Positions 45,621-50,217 of a DNA stretch of 51,686 nt are shown here, piece after piece. Under the pieces are notes generated by a model that saw only the letters and a list, made by a program, of their open reading frames with translations, was not told the origin of the DNA and did no database searches. The first letter of the stretch is position 1, and each line of letters opens with the position of its first letter. The translations under genes were made by a program, and so were the position numbers. Source of the stretch: a virus; the IMG/VR virus record IMGVR_UViG_3300025108_000075, positions 1 through 51,686 of that record. One strand, given 5' to 3'.

Positions 45621-45823
45621 TATTCTAATTTCTTTAGTCTTTTATCTACATCATCCAAGTAATCTGTTATCTTCTCATGTGCGGTAGCACCAGGGCGTCT
45701 ATACATGAGGCTTGGAGATTTTAGACGCTCAACTTCAGCTTTCAGTTCCCGAATCTCTTGGAATGCTATCGATAGCACTTCTTCCAGGTTCGGAGATTTC
45801 TTTGAGGAGTTCAAATCGTTCAT
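45620..45823 (-). CDS. Small helical protein before the tail-tip genes (67 residues)
   Basis: The ATG I prefer is 45821-45823; the frame stays open 22 codons further up to a TTG, but that extension (MMISVNNSRNALPRTL) looks like out-of-frame sequence. From this ATG the protein is convincingly gene-like: LEEVLSIAFQEIRELKAEVE is a heptad-rich helix, followed by SPSLMYRRPGATAHEK and a second helix, ITDYLDDVDKRLKKLE. It overlaps the 68-residue ORF in another frame by 89 bases and the 276-residue gene by one base. A coiled-coil tail assembly protein is the simplest reading. No family is recognised. Confidence 0.6.
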   Translation of the reverse strand: MNDLNSSKKSPNLEEVLSIAFQEIRELKAEVERLKSPSLMYRRPGATAHEKITDYLDDVDKRLKKLE

Positions 45824-45941
45824 CTTCTTGTTGTGGGTTCTTAAAGTTCTCGGCAGCGCGTTTCTCGAATTGTTCACAGAAATCATCAAACTCGTTGAGA
45901 ACTTCTGCTTGCTTATTAATGAAGCTATCGTAGTCTTTCAT
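45735..45941 (-). CDS. Small acidic helical ORF, first of the tail cluster (68 residues)
   Basis: ATG at 45939-45941, 56 bases after a GATAAATA late-promoter-like box. Residues 1-48 (MKDYDSFINKQAEVLNEFDD, then EQFEKRAAENFKN) are strongly helical and acidic, typical of real small phage proteins. The last 20 residues (EPGRSAIDSIPRDSG) overlap the 67-residue ORF in the +1 frame and look less natural. Either both genes are real with a long overlap, or the two belong to one product joined by a +1 shift or split by a mutation. The upstream Shine-Dalgarno signal is weak. Function unknown. Confidence 0.55.
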   Translation of the reverse strand: MKDYDSFINKQAEVLNEFDDFCEQFEKRAAENFKNPQQEDERFELLKEISEPGRSAIDSIPRDSGTES

Positions 45942-45996
45942 GATTCAACTATTTTGAGCATTTTTTTGGCGGGAAATTTTTTTGATTTCCTTGGAA

Positions 45997-46004
45997 TATT
46001 TATC
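45997..46004 (-). promoter_or_regulatory. T4-type late promoter-like box (GATAAATA)
   Basis: Minus-strand GATAAATA placed after the terminator at 46069-46097 and 56 bases ahead of the first small ORF of the tail-tip cluster; the likely start of this late unit. Confidence 0.55.
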
Positions 46005-46068
46005 TCGTTTGGGTAACACTTTGTAGGTTAGGGAACGGGTAGGAGTCCCGCTCGGCGTTCGGGGGTAT

Positions 46069-46097
46069 ACAATAAAGGGGGCATTTTACTGCCCCCT
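46069..46097 (-). terminator. Rho-independent terminator ending the small-gene operon
   Basis: An eight-pair perfect stem (46090-46097 with 46076-46083, GC-rich) with a six-base loop, followed on the minus strand by TTATT. It lies after the 46151 gene and before the late promoter. The T-run is short, so strength is uncertain. Confidence 0.65.
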
Positions 46098-46150
46098 GTT
46101 ATCATTTAGTGCTAGGTCTTATGTTTAATACTGTACTGCCTAGGTTAGTG

Positions 46151-46348
46151 TTAATTAAGAGCGTAACGGTTGCACCACTCACCGAATCCAATTCGTTGGT
46201 CTAATAGTAACAACATGTCACGCAAGCGGGCACGGTGCAATGAGTAGTGACCCGAGGACCAATGGATGAACACCAGGCGAGACAGTGGGTAGAGTTGGAT
46301 CTTGTCGGTGGCGCTGCTGTGCTCTCTGGTGTCTAGTGAAATCATCAT
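46151..46348 (-). CDS. Small unknown protein downstream of the nuclease-like gene
   Basis: 65 residues from the ATG at 46346-46348. An in-frame TTG at 46399 would add 17 residues, but the ATG is preceded by a leader (46349-46367) that matches the leader of the upstream nuclease-like gene almost base for base, which settles the start. The protein begins MMISLDTREHSS and has two probable helices or strands (LYPLSRLVFIHWSSGH, LRDMLLLLDQRIGFGEWCN). It is GC-rich like its neighbours. No family is recognised; a partner or small regulator of the nuclease is possible from position only. Confidence 0.55.
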   Translation of the reverse strand: MMISLDTREHSSATDKIQLYPLSRLVFIHWSSGHYSLHRARLRDMLLLLDQRIGFGEWCNRYALN

Positions 46349-46367
46349 GCTGTGGGTTGTGTTCTTT
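46349..46367 (-). promoter_or_regulatory. A/C-rich leader without Shine-Dalgarno site
   Basis: Minus strand reads AAGAACACAACCCACAGC directly before the ATG at 46348, nearly the same as the leader at 46953-46971 and similar to 47224-47245. No purine-rich ribosome site is present. Confidence 0.6.
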
Positions 46368-46382
46368 GGATAGTCTACCAGA

Positions 46383-46952
46383 TCAGAGGCAGGAGTCAAC
46401 CCATCGGGCGAATGCCTGCAGTGCCATCATGTCGAGCGGGTCTGCTGTCTCAAAGATCGGGGCTGTGCTCCTGCGTTGTTTGGTGCTGTTCACAACGAAG
46501 ACCTGATGCTCTGTCTCATCAGCGAACCATGCTGCAGAGTCAGGGTCGGTGGCGTCCTGTCCTGTGAACACCGCTGCAGGTATGCCAGGGTAGACACGGC
46601 GGATCTTGTCAAACTCACTACAGGCACGGTCCAGCATGGAGGAGTCTAGATAGGTCTTGCCCTCCACAATGAAAATCAATTCTCCATCCTTATAGGCATG
46701 GATGTCCACCTGTGTTTTCTTGTAGCTCTTGCCTCCCCTGCTCTCGATCATGATATAATCGTTGTGCTTACACACGATCGACGGATCAACTGCATAGATC
46801 ACTGCCTGTGCCACGTCCTCATAGAGGTCGCCCATCGATGCCCTCATCTTGCCGCCTGCGTTGTCTTCTGCCAGGTAGCGAGCATGAAGAGGAGCGATCG
46901 TCTCCTCATAGATGCGAATGGCGTTGTCGAGATTAAAAGCGGTGGCGTTCAT
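46383..46952 (-). CDS. PD-(D/E)XK nuclease-like protein (189 residues)
   Basis: The motif layout fits the restriction-endonuclease fold: Glu45 in GDLYEDVAQA, Asp83 in KTQVDIHAY, then Glu97 and Lys99 in LIFIVEGKTYLD, i.e. D-x13-E-x-K on two adjacent predicted strands. Further helices (MLDRACSEFDKIRRVYPG) and a strand IPAAVFTG complete the usual core. Such proteins cut or bind DNA with Mg ions; a role in host genome breakdown, or exclusion of other phages, is possible but not shown. It is visibly GC-rich (the line 46381-46440 is ~62% GC) against ~33-40% in the tail genes, suggesting recent acquisition. The leader lacks a Shine-Dalgarno site. Confidence 0.7.
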   Translation of the reverse strand: MNATAFNLDNAIRIYEETIAPLHARYLAEDNAGGKMRASMGDLYEDVAQAVIYAVDPSIVCKHNDYIMIESRGGKSYKKTQVDIHAYKDGELIFIVEGKTYLDSSMLDRACSEFDKIRRVYPGIPAAVFTGQDATDPDSAAWFADETEHQVFVVNSTKQRRSTAPIFETADPLDMMALQAFARWVDSCL

Positions 46953-46971
46953 GGTGTGGGGTTGTGTTCTT
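46953..46971 (-). promoter_or_regulatory. A/C-rich leader of the nuclease-like gene
   Basis: Minus strand reads AAGAACACAACCCCACACC directly before the ATG at 46952; a TACAAT hexamer (46976-46981) sits just upstream and could be a -10 element, though no -35 is visible. Confidence 0.55.
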
Positions 46972-47001
46972 GTTTATTGTAGCATGGAAGGGGGCGACCC
47001 C

Positions 47002-47223
47002 TTACAGTTCTGCTAGCATCTGATCCATCTCATCTTGGTCGATGTCGTCATGCAACCATGCCACACCGTCGCCCGTGATGTACTCACCGAATTCATCGAT
47101 GAAACGCTTTGCCCACTTGCGATAGCCCAGATTCTTGTTTTCTTTGGCGTGGCGGTAGATCGTCTCATCGTTGCCGATCCACAGTGCAGCGTTCCAAGTC
47201 TCGTAAGTTGCCCAACCGTTCAT
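47002..47223 (-). CDS. Small conserved phage protein (MNGW...ETWN family)
   Basis: 73 residues. The opening MNGWATYETWNAALWIGNDE is a recognisable signature of a small protein family found in many phages, usually annotated as a domain of unknown function; the TGDGVAWLHDDIDQDEMDQM end fits the same family. It is acidic and mostly helical, with five Trp. The ATG (47221-47223) is preceded by an A/C-rich leader with no Shine-Dalgarno site and by TACAAT at the position of a -10 element. A small hairpin overlaps its stop codon (46988-47003). Biochemical function is unknown. Confidence 0.75.
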   Translation of the reverse strand: MNGWATYETWNAALWIGNDETIYRHAKENKNLGYRKWAKRFIDEFGEYITGDGVAWLHDDIDQDEMDQMLAEL

Positions 47224-47275
47224 GCTGTGTCCTGTGTTGTGTACTTCTGAATTGTAGTCGGTAGAGGGGCGTTGC

Positions 47276-47521
47276 CTAGGAAAGCAGTGCCAGCTCCTGG
47301 GTTGTCACACTCTCGATCGACTCATCTGCATAGACTCTCACCCATCGGATGGGGTTGCCACCTGGTAGGATACGCCAGATCATCATGTCGCCAGACTCGC
47401 CCATCTCACGCCAGATCTTGCATGATTTGTATGCTGCATCGATCGTTGGTGTGTAGTCGCAACCCCATCCATCGAAGTTGCCCCATGCTGCAGGTTGGAC
47501 GGCGTAGGTTGGTTGATCCAT
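47276..47521 (-). CDS. Small unknown protein (81 residues)
   Basis: Start chosen at the ATG 47519-47521 (MDQPTYAVQPAAWGNFDGWG). An in-frame TTG 15 codons upstream overlaps the previous gene and lacks a ribosome site. The protein has an aromatic N-terminus, a central segment AAYKSCKIWREMGESGD and a beta-strand region MMIWRILPGGNPIRWVRVY, consistent with a small alpha/beta domain. The leader before the ATG (AAGAAACAAAACAAACA) again has no Shine-Dalgarno site and resembles those of neighbouring genes. No family recognised. Confidence 0.65.
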   Translation of the reverse strand: MDQPTYAVQPAAWGNFDGWGCDYTPTIDAAYKSCKIWREMGESGDMMIWRILPGGNPIRWVRVYADESIESVTTQELALLS

Positions 47522-47562
47522 TGTTTGTTTTGTTTCTTGAGAATAGTCTACAGGGTCAGCGA

Positions 47563-47736
47563 TCAATGTCTGTCGCTAATGTTCCAGCTCGTGAACTGGT
47601 CTGGTTGGATGCGTCCTGCTCGGACTGCCGTCCTATACTCCATCTCTTGTTGGTGTTGGCGTTGGATTGACTCCATCACCTTCAGCATCAGTGGCGAGGG
47701 GTTCTCGCTATGCATAAAGAATCCAGTGCGTTTCAT
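47563..47736 (-). CDS. 57-residue small protein
   Basis: Read directly: ATG 47734-47736, stop TGA 47563-47565. The protein starts MKRTGFFMHSENPSPLMLKV and continues MESIQRQHQQEMEYRTAVRAGRIQPDQFTSWNISDRH in two helical stretches (split here: MESIQRQHQQEMEYR, then QPDQFTSWNI). The ATG overlaps the TGA of the upstream acidic gene (TGATG), a strong coupling signal, and the frame is open across the whole gap between its neighbours. Those points support a real gene although it is short. It is hydrophilic with no membrane segment. Function unknown. Confidence 0.6.
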   Translation of the reverse strand: MKRTGFFMHSENPSPLMLKVMESIQRQHQQEMEYRTAVRAGRIQPDQFTSWNISDRH

Positions 47737-47933
47737 CAAACTAACCCCAGTGCAACTGCTTCCATCACGTCTCCATACTCACCGACGATATCACCGAATG
47801 AATCACGGATGTATGCATAGGAGTCGGACTCCTCATGCATGCTGTAACAAATGTCCATGGCACGATCGAGATCGGTCGTGGTCTCTGACTCACCCAAGGT
47901 CGGGCAAGCGATTTCGTAGGTCGTTTCGTTCAT
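47736..47933 (-). CDS. Small acidic protein (65 residues)
   Basis: Strongly acidic: MNETTYEIACPTLGESETTT is followed by DLDRAMDICYSMHEESDSYA and IRDSFGDIVGEYGDVMEAVA. The alternation suggests a small alpha/beta fold. Such acidic early proteins are common in phages and sometimes mimic DNA or block host proteins, but nothing here shows that. A TATAAT hexamer (47940-47945) ends six bases ahead of the ATG, so transcription might begin on the start codon itself; no good -35 accompanies it. It is coupled to the next gene by a one-base overlap. Confidence 0.65.
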   Translation of the reverse strand: MNETTYEIACPTLGESETTTDLDRAMDICYSMHEESDSYAYIRDSFGDIVGEYGDVMEAVALGLV

Positions 47934-48019
47934 GTCCTTATTATAGGGGCTGTGAGAGGCAATGCGAGAGACAGTGTGCCACTAGGTCGATCGTCCACGG
48001 GCGGCTGAATCAGTTTGTG

Positions 48020-48274
48020 TTACATAACCTCACCGAGTTCTGCATCAATAGCGTCCACAATTGCTGAATGAATGTGATCATAGTCTTGCAGGTTAATTAA
48101 CACGTCCTGGCAGACTTCATCTGATTGATACACCTCATCACCATTATCATCGTACTTCACAACATCTTCGCTGGTGTAAATCCACCCAGCTGCTGGTGCA
48201 TCTTCGCCCTGTTGTTCAATGAGATTTTCAACCCTTGCTTTGAGTGCTTTGAGTGAATAGAACTGTGATGCCAT
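48020..48274 (-). CDS. Small unknown protein (84 residues)
   Basis: Start chosen at the ATG 48272-48274 (MASQFYSLKALKARVENLIE), because an upstream in-frame extension would run back through the terminator hairpin at 48297-48321. The protein has an N-terminal helix, a middle strand region (AAGWIYTSEDVVKYDDNGDEV) written here in part, and a C-terminal helix (HSAIVDAIDAELGEVM). It is acidic. It follows a terminator and so must have its own promoter; a possible -10 (TACTAT) lies near 48286-48291 but no -35 is clear. No family recognised. Confidence 0.7.
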   Translation of the reverse strand: MASQFYSLKALKARVENLIEQQGEDAPAAGWIYTSEDVVKYDDNGDEVYQSDEVCQDVLINLQDYDHIHSAIVDAIDAELGEVM

Positions 48275-48296
48275 TGTTGTTAGATAGTAGGGACAA

Positions 48297-48321
48297 TAAA
48301 AAAGAGGGGATATACCCCTCT
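48297..48321 (-). terminator. Rho-independent terminator
   Basis: On the minus strand AGAGGGG pairs with CCCCTCT (48315-48321 with 48303-48309, perfect, five-base loop) followed by TTTTTTAT. It lies just after the stop of the 48325-48651 gene. Confidence 0.85.
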
Positions 48322-48324
48322 CAC

Positions 48325-48651
48325 TCATGCAAACTCACTGAATGTGTAACCGTTGACGAAATCATGGGTGACTTTGTTGTCACGAACGTACCATGCAAAG
48401 TCCTTTTGAAATACACCATCAGTGAAGGCATTACAGAACTCATTGATGATAGCGTTGAGACGAGATTTGGTAGTGTTAGACTGCCAACCTCCATCGAAGA
48501 TGGTAACAAAATCATCGCCAACTTTAGCGATCAAGTTACCATGCAAGCGAACCTCTGACACACCATCGGACGTGGTGACCGATGTGTTTGCTTTGGTCCA
48601 ATTGGCGTTGCCTGTGATGGCAGCGTTCATCTGGGTTTCGATCTTACGCAT
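48325..48651 (-). CDS. Conserved small phage protein (108 residues)
   Basis: Start chosen at ATG 48649-48651 (MRKIETQMNAAITGNANWTK); an extension of 26 residues upstream looks like non-coding sequence. The pattern N..vt...g.s.V.LHGN.IA.vgDDFVtifDGGWqs.TTKSRLNAI is one I recall from many marine phages, where it is annotated as hypothetical. It is a small beta-rich protein with a conserved Trp-Gln core and a C-terminal strand region (DGVFQKDFAWYVRDN). It is followed by a strong terminator. Function unknown. Confidence 0.75.
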   Translation of the reverse strand: MRKIETQMNAAITGNANWTKANTSVTTSDGVSEVRLHGNLIAKVGDDFVTIFDGGWQSNTTKSRLNAIINEFCNAFTDGVFQKDFAWYVRDNKVTHDFVNGYTFSEFA

Positions 48652-48709
48652 GTTTGGTGTCGTTTGGTTGACTTCTATACAATACAGGAACGGGAGGAGA
48701 TTGCAACCC

Positions 48710-48934
48710 CTACCGTGCCACCTTGTCAACCGTCACACGGCAACCCTCGATTTCACTTATGTTATGGGCAACAATCATAGCAGCTCCATAGTTATCCACA
48801 AGTGTACGTTGATTTACATCCTGTGTGCGATGTTTGGTCACTATGTAACCCCTACGTGTTGATGGAGTAGTGATGACTCTCATTTGAAAATGTTTCAACT
48901 GTGTATACACTACATGATCCACATCAAATTGCAA
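48710..48934 (-). CDS. Small beta-rich protein, start uncertain
   Basis: 74 residues if the TTG at 48932-48934 is used (QFDVDHVVYTQLKHFQMRVI after the initiator); 57 if the ATG at 48881-48883 is used. I prefer the longer form because DVDHVVYTQL...MRVITTPS resembles the opening of small KOW/SH3-like phage proteins (GD.V......M.V). The rest is RGYIVTKHRTQDVNQRTLVD and ends in GCRVTVDKVAR. A 28-base inverted repeat (48939-48966) ends five bases upstream of the TTG and may control expression. No ribosome site is obvious. Function unknown. Confidence 0.5.
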   Translation of the reverse strand: MQFDVDHVVYTQLKHFQMRVITTPSTRRGYIVTKHRTQDVNQRTLVDNYGAAMIVAHNISEIEGCRVTVDKVAR

Positions 48935-48938
48935 GTGA

Positions 48939-48966
48939 TAGTGGACAGTTCAACTTGTGTCCACTA
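48939..48966. promoter_or_regulatory. Inverted repeat, possible operator or mRNA hairpin
   Basis: Perfect nine-base arms (TAGTGGACA and TGTCCACTA) flank ten bases. It lies between the stop of the 52-residue gene and the start of the 48710-48934 gene. No T-run follows on either strand, so it is not a typical terminator. A perfect ten-base palindrome (GTGTATACAC) lies nearby at 48901-48910. Confidence 0.5.
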
Positions 48967-48978
48967 CCTATTGACAAT

Positions 48979-49137
48979 TCAGTCAAATTCATCGTAGTTT
49001 CTGAACTTGGCAGATCGTTTTGCTCTGCTTTTGAATCTCTTGGCATTCTTAACATCATATCCAAAGTGTTCATAATCATCTTCAATCTGAAGTTCTTTGT
49101 GATTACTATCTGGATTGTACTTACGATTGTTTTTCAT
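48979..49137 (-). CDS. 52-residue basic/acidic small protein
   Basis: Read directly: ATG 49135-49137, TGA 48979-48981. The protein starts MKNNRKYNPDSNHKELQIED, continues DYEHFGYDVKNAKRF and ends KSRAKRSAKFRNYDEFD. The acidic middle and the Lys/Arg-rich segment before a DEFD end look like a genuine small cyanophage protein, and I recall similar sequences with the FGYD..N...F..KAKRSAK.RNYDEFD ending. The opposite-strand ORF covering the same bases is hydrophobic and low quality. A TATAAT hexamer (49159-49164) lies upstream without a clear -35. Nucleic-acid or protein binding is possible. Confidence 0.65.
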   Translation of the reverse strand: MKNNRKYNPDSNHKELQIEDDYEHFGYDVKNAKRFKSRAKRSAKFRNYDEFD

Positions 49138-49170
49138 TGTTATTAGTCAGTAATAGCAATTATAGAGTAA

Positions 49171-49401
49171 TTATTTAGAATTATCCTTGTTTTCAACTAT
49201 ATTTTTGTGTTTTAGACTAGTTGATACAAATTTACCAATACTTTCTTTGTTATTGATAGTATTTGTAAGGTTTTCTACCCATTTTGTATCATTTATAGTG
49301 TAACTATACTCTTTATCAGATGATTTGAATACAATAGTAAGACTATCTTCATTAGTTGTTAAACTAGAAATAGCAGAAGATTCAAAATCTTTAAATTCCA
49401 T
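49171..49401 (-). CDS. KTSC-domain-like small protein
   Basis: 76 residues: ATG at 49399-49401. The pattern FESSAISSLTTNEDSLTIVF followed by KSSDKEYSYTIND and NNKESIGKFVSTSLKH matches the KTSC layout (S..i....Y......L.V.F..g..Y.Y........l..a.S.GkF.n..ik). KTSC domains occur in small phage and bacterial proteins and in RNA-related fusions; their function is not settled. The gene is markedly AT-rich compared with the genes downstream. It has a near-consensus sigma70 promoter (49467-49495) and a ~60-base leader with a short ORF and a hairpin, so it is likely expressed early and may be regulated in the leader. Confidence 0.6.
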   Translation of the reverse strand: MEFKDFESSAISSLTTNEDSLTIVFKSSDKEYSYTINDTKWVENLTNTINNKESIGKFVSTSLKHKNIVENKDNSK

Positions 49402-49409
49402 TTTTTTGA

Positions 49410-49460
49410 TTAATTGAGTTTTCTGAAAAAGTCAAAAAACTGACTTTTTGACTTTTCCAT
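49410..49460 (-). CDS. Possible 16-residue leader peptide
   Basis: ATG at 49458-49460, stop TAA at 49410-49412; product MEKSKSQFFDFFRKLN. The ATG begins seven bases after the -10 hexamer, so the transcript may start on it (leaderless). The region coding it contains the hairpin at 49426-49449. No homologue known to me; could be chance. Confidence 0.25.
   Translation of the reverse strand: MEKSKSQFFDFFRKLN
49426..49449 (-). promoter_or_regulatory. Hairpin in the leader of the KTSC-like gene
   Basis: AAAAAGTCA (49441-49449) pairs with TGACTTTTT (49426-49434), nine perfect pairs with a six-base loop, mostly A-T. It lies between the promoter and the ATG at 49401. Confidence 0.5.
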
Positions 49461-49466
49461 GTTTCT

Positions 49467-49495
49467 ATAATAACAGAAAACCTCGGATTTGTCAA
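49467..49495 (-). promoter_or_regulatory. Near-consensus sigma70 promoter
   Basis: Minus strand: TTGACA (49490-49495), 17-base spacer, TATTAT (49467-49472). Perfect -35 and one mismatch in the -10. It drives the KTSC-like gene and probably those after it. Confidence 0.8.
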
Positions 49496-49500
49496 GTTCT

Positions 49501-49574
49501 CGGGGTCACTTCGCAGGCTGTCACAAGCCTCGTTGACTTTCGAGTGCTGGGGCGCTAAACCAACTACAACCCCG
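49501..49574 (-). other. 74-base cloverleaf-capable element
   Basis: The ends pair over seven positions (CGGGGTT with GACCCCG, one G-T). Inside are GTTGG/CCAGC (five pairs with one G-T), CTCG/CGAG and GGCT/AGCC hairpins. The length and layout recall a tRNA, but the T-loop TTCRA sequence is absent, so I do not call a tRNA. It is a GC-rich island in AT-rich sequence, directly upstream of the -35 of the promoter at 49467-49495. Confidence 0.4.
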
Positions 49575-49604
49575 CACGTTACCTATGTTTTTTAATACAT
49601 TTAG

Positions 49605-49625
49605 TTTTCCACAGGTTTTTCCACA
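49605..49625 (+). repeat. Two DnaA-box-like repeats (TTTTCCACA)
   Basis: TTTTCCACA occurs at 49605-49613 and again at 49617-49625, as a direct repeat with a 12-base period. This nonamer is the form of DnaA box I recall from cyanobacteria (E. coli: TTATCCACA). It lies in a non-coding patch, preceded by an AT-rich run. Confidence 0.5.
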
Positions 49626-49673
49626 GGTTGTTAAGAAACTAACAAATTGTGTCGTTGATAACCCTGGTGGCTA

Positions 49674-49904
49674 CTACGGAGTGCCTTCACGGAGTATGTG
49701 TAGTATTTCAGGCTTATTTAACAACTTCTCTTCATGTACTGAATGTATGTGTTGTCCTCTCTTGATCATCTTAAGTGATGCTTCTTGTGCTGCTTCGAGA
49801 GTAAAATAGACTGCTTTAGCACGAGTCAATAGATGTTGATCATAGTATATGTGATCATACTCAACAACATAGTATTTGGTTGGTGCTTTATGTCTATAGT
49901 TCAA
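49674..49904 (-). CDS. Small basic protein (76 residues), TTG start
   Basis: The start is TTG at 49902-49904, overlapping the TGA of the preceding gene (TTGA); there is no ATG before codon 46, so coupling to the upstream gene is the likely mode of initiation. The sequence opens NYRHKAPTKYYVVEYDHIYY after the initiator, then a helix (LTRAKAVYFTLEAAQEASL) and a basic, His-rich end (KRGQHIHSVHEEK). This looks like a small alpha/beta domain. It is the last gene of the 51.2-49.7 kb operon and is followed by the non-coding patch. Function unknown. Confidence 0.6.
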   Translation of the reverse strand: MNYRHKAPTKYYVVEYDHIYYDQHLLTRAKAVYFTLEAAQEASLKMIKRGQHIHSVHEEKLLNKPEILHILREGTP

Positions 49905-50086
49905 GAGGAGAGTTTATGTATTTTGTTTCGTACCTTCTGTAAGATAACCATTGATTGTTTATCAGGTAGAGTCTTGATCAGTATCTGTTCAAGGTATTGT
50001 AATTCTTTAAGATCAAGTGTCATGAGAGATGGTCTTCCTTGTAATACTTTGTGCCATGGTGCATACAGTGGTCCATCATAGTTCAT
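49901..50086 (-). CDS. Small helical protein (61 residues)
   Basis: ATG 50084-50086, overlapping the stop of the previous gene by four bases (ATGA). The N-terminus MNYDGPLYAPWHKVLQGRPS is followed by a long helix (LDLKELQYLEQILIKTLPDK) and a second helix (SMVILQKVRNKIHKL). A two-helix hairpin is likely. No catalytic motif is visible. It is coupled to both neighbours by overlapping starts and stops. Function unknown. Confidence 0.65.
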   Translation of the reverse strand: MNYDGPLYAPWHKVLQGRPSLMTLDLKELQYLEQILIKTLPDKQSMVILQKVRNKIHKLSS

Positions 50087-50217
50087 TTACCAACACCATA
50101 ATCAGGTGCATGTTGTTCTAGTTGTTGAATTGCCTTACGTGTTTGTTCATTCTCTTCCCATTCCCACTTATCACCTTTACTATTAGTAAATTGTTTTGTT
50201 GTCTTCTTAAGTTTCAT
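50083..50217 (-). CDS. 44-residue small protein
   Basis: Read directly: ATG 50215-50217, TGA 50083-50085. The protein starts MKLKKTTKQFTNSKGDKWEW, continues EENEQTRKAIQQLEQHAPD and ends YGVGK. A basic N-terminus is followed by a WEWEE motif and a helix. It overlaps both neighbours by four bases (ATGA), filling the gap between them exactly, which is strong evidence that it is a true member of the operon. Function unknown. Confidence 0.65.
   Translation of the reverse strand: MKLKKTTKQFTNSKGDKWEWEENEQTRKAIQQLEQHAPDYGVGK

Noticed and set aside
46988-47003. Small hairpin (AAGGGG/CCCCTT) overlapping the stop of the 73-residue gene as a terminator
   Set aside because: No T-run follows on the minus strand and the next gene seems to belong to the same unit.
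47495-48067. 190-codon plus-strand ORF
   Set aside because: Antisense to four good small minus-strand genes; composition (many Cys, Arg, Trp, His) is typical of a shadow frame and no promoter or ribosome site is seen.
48422-48862. 146-codon plus-strand ORF
   Set aside because: Antisense to the conserved 108-residue gene and its neighbour; no start signals.
48971-48976. TTGACA on the plus strand as a promoter -35
   Set aside because: No -10 at 16-18 bases and no plus-strand gene follows.
48901-49146. 81-codon plus-strand ORF with a hydrophobic end that could look like a membrane protein
   Set aside because: Antisense to the 52-residue gene, whose composition is far more gene-like; the hydrophobic stretch is the complement of its Lys/Asp/Glu codons.
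49501-49574. A functional tRNA gene
   Set aside because: Length and closing stem fit, but there is no TTCRA T-loop or proper anticodon arm; reported as a structured element instead.
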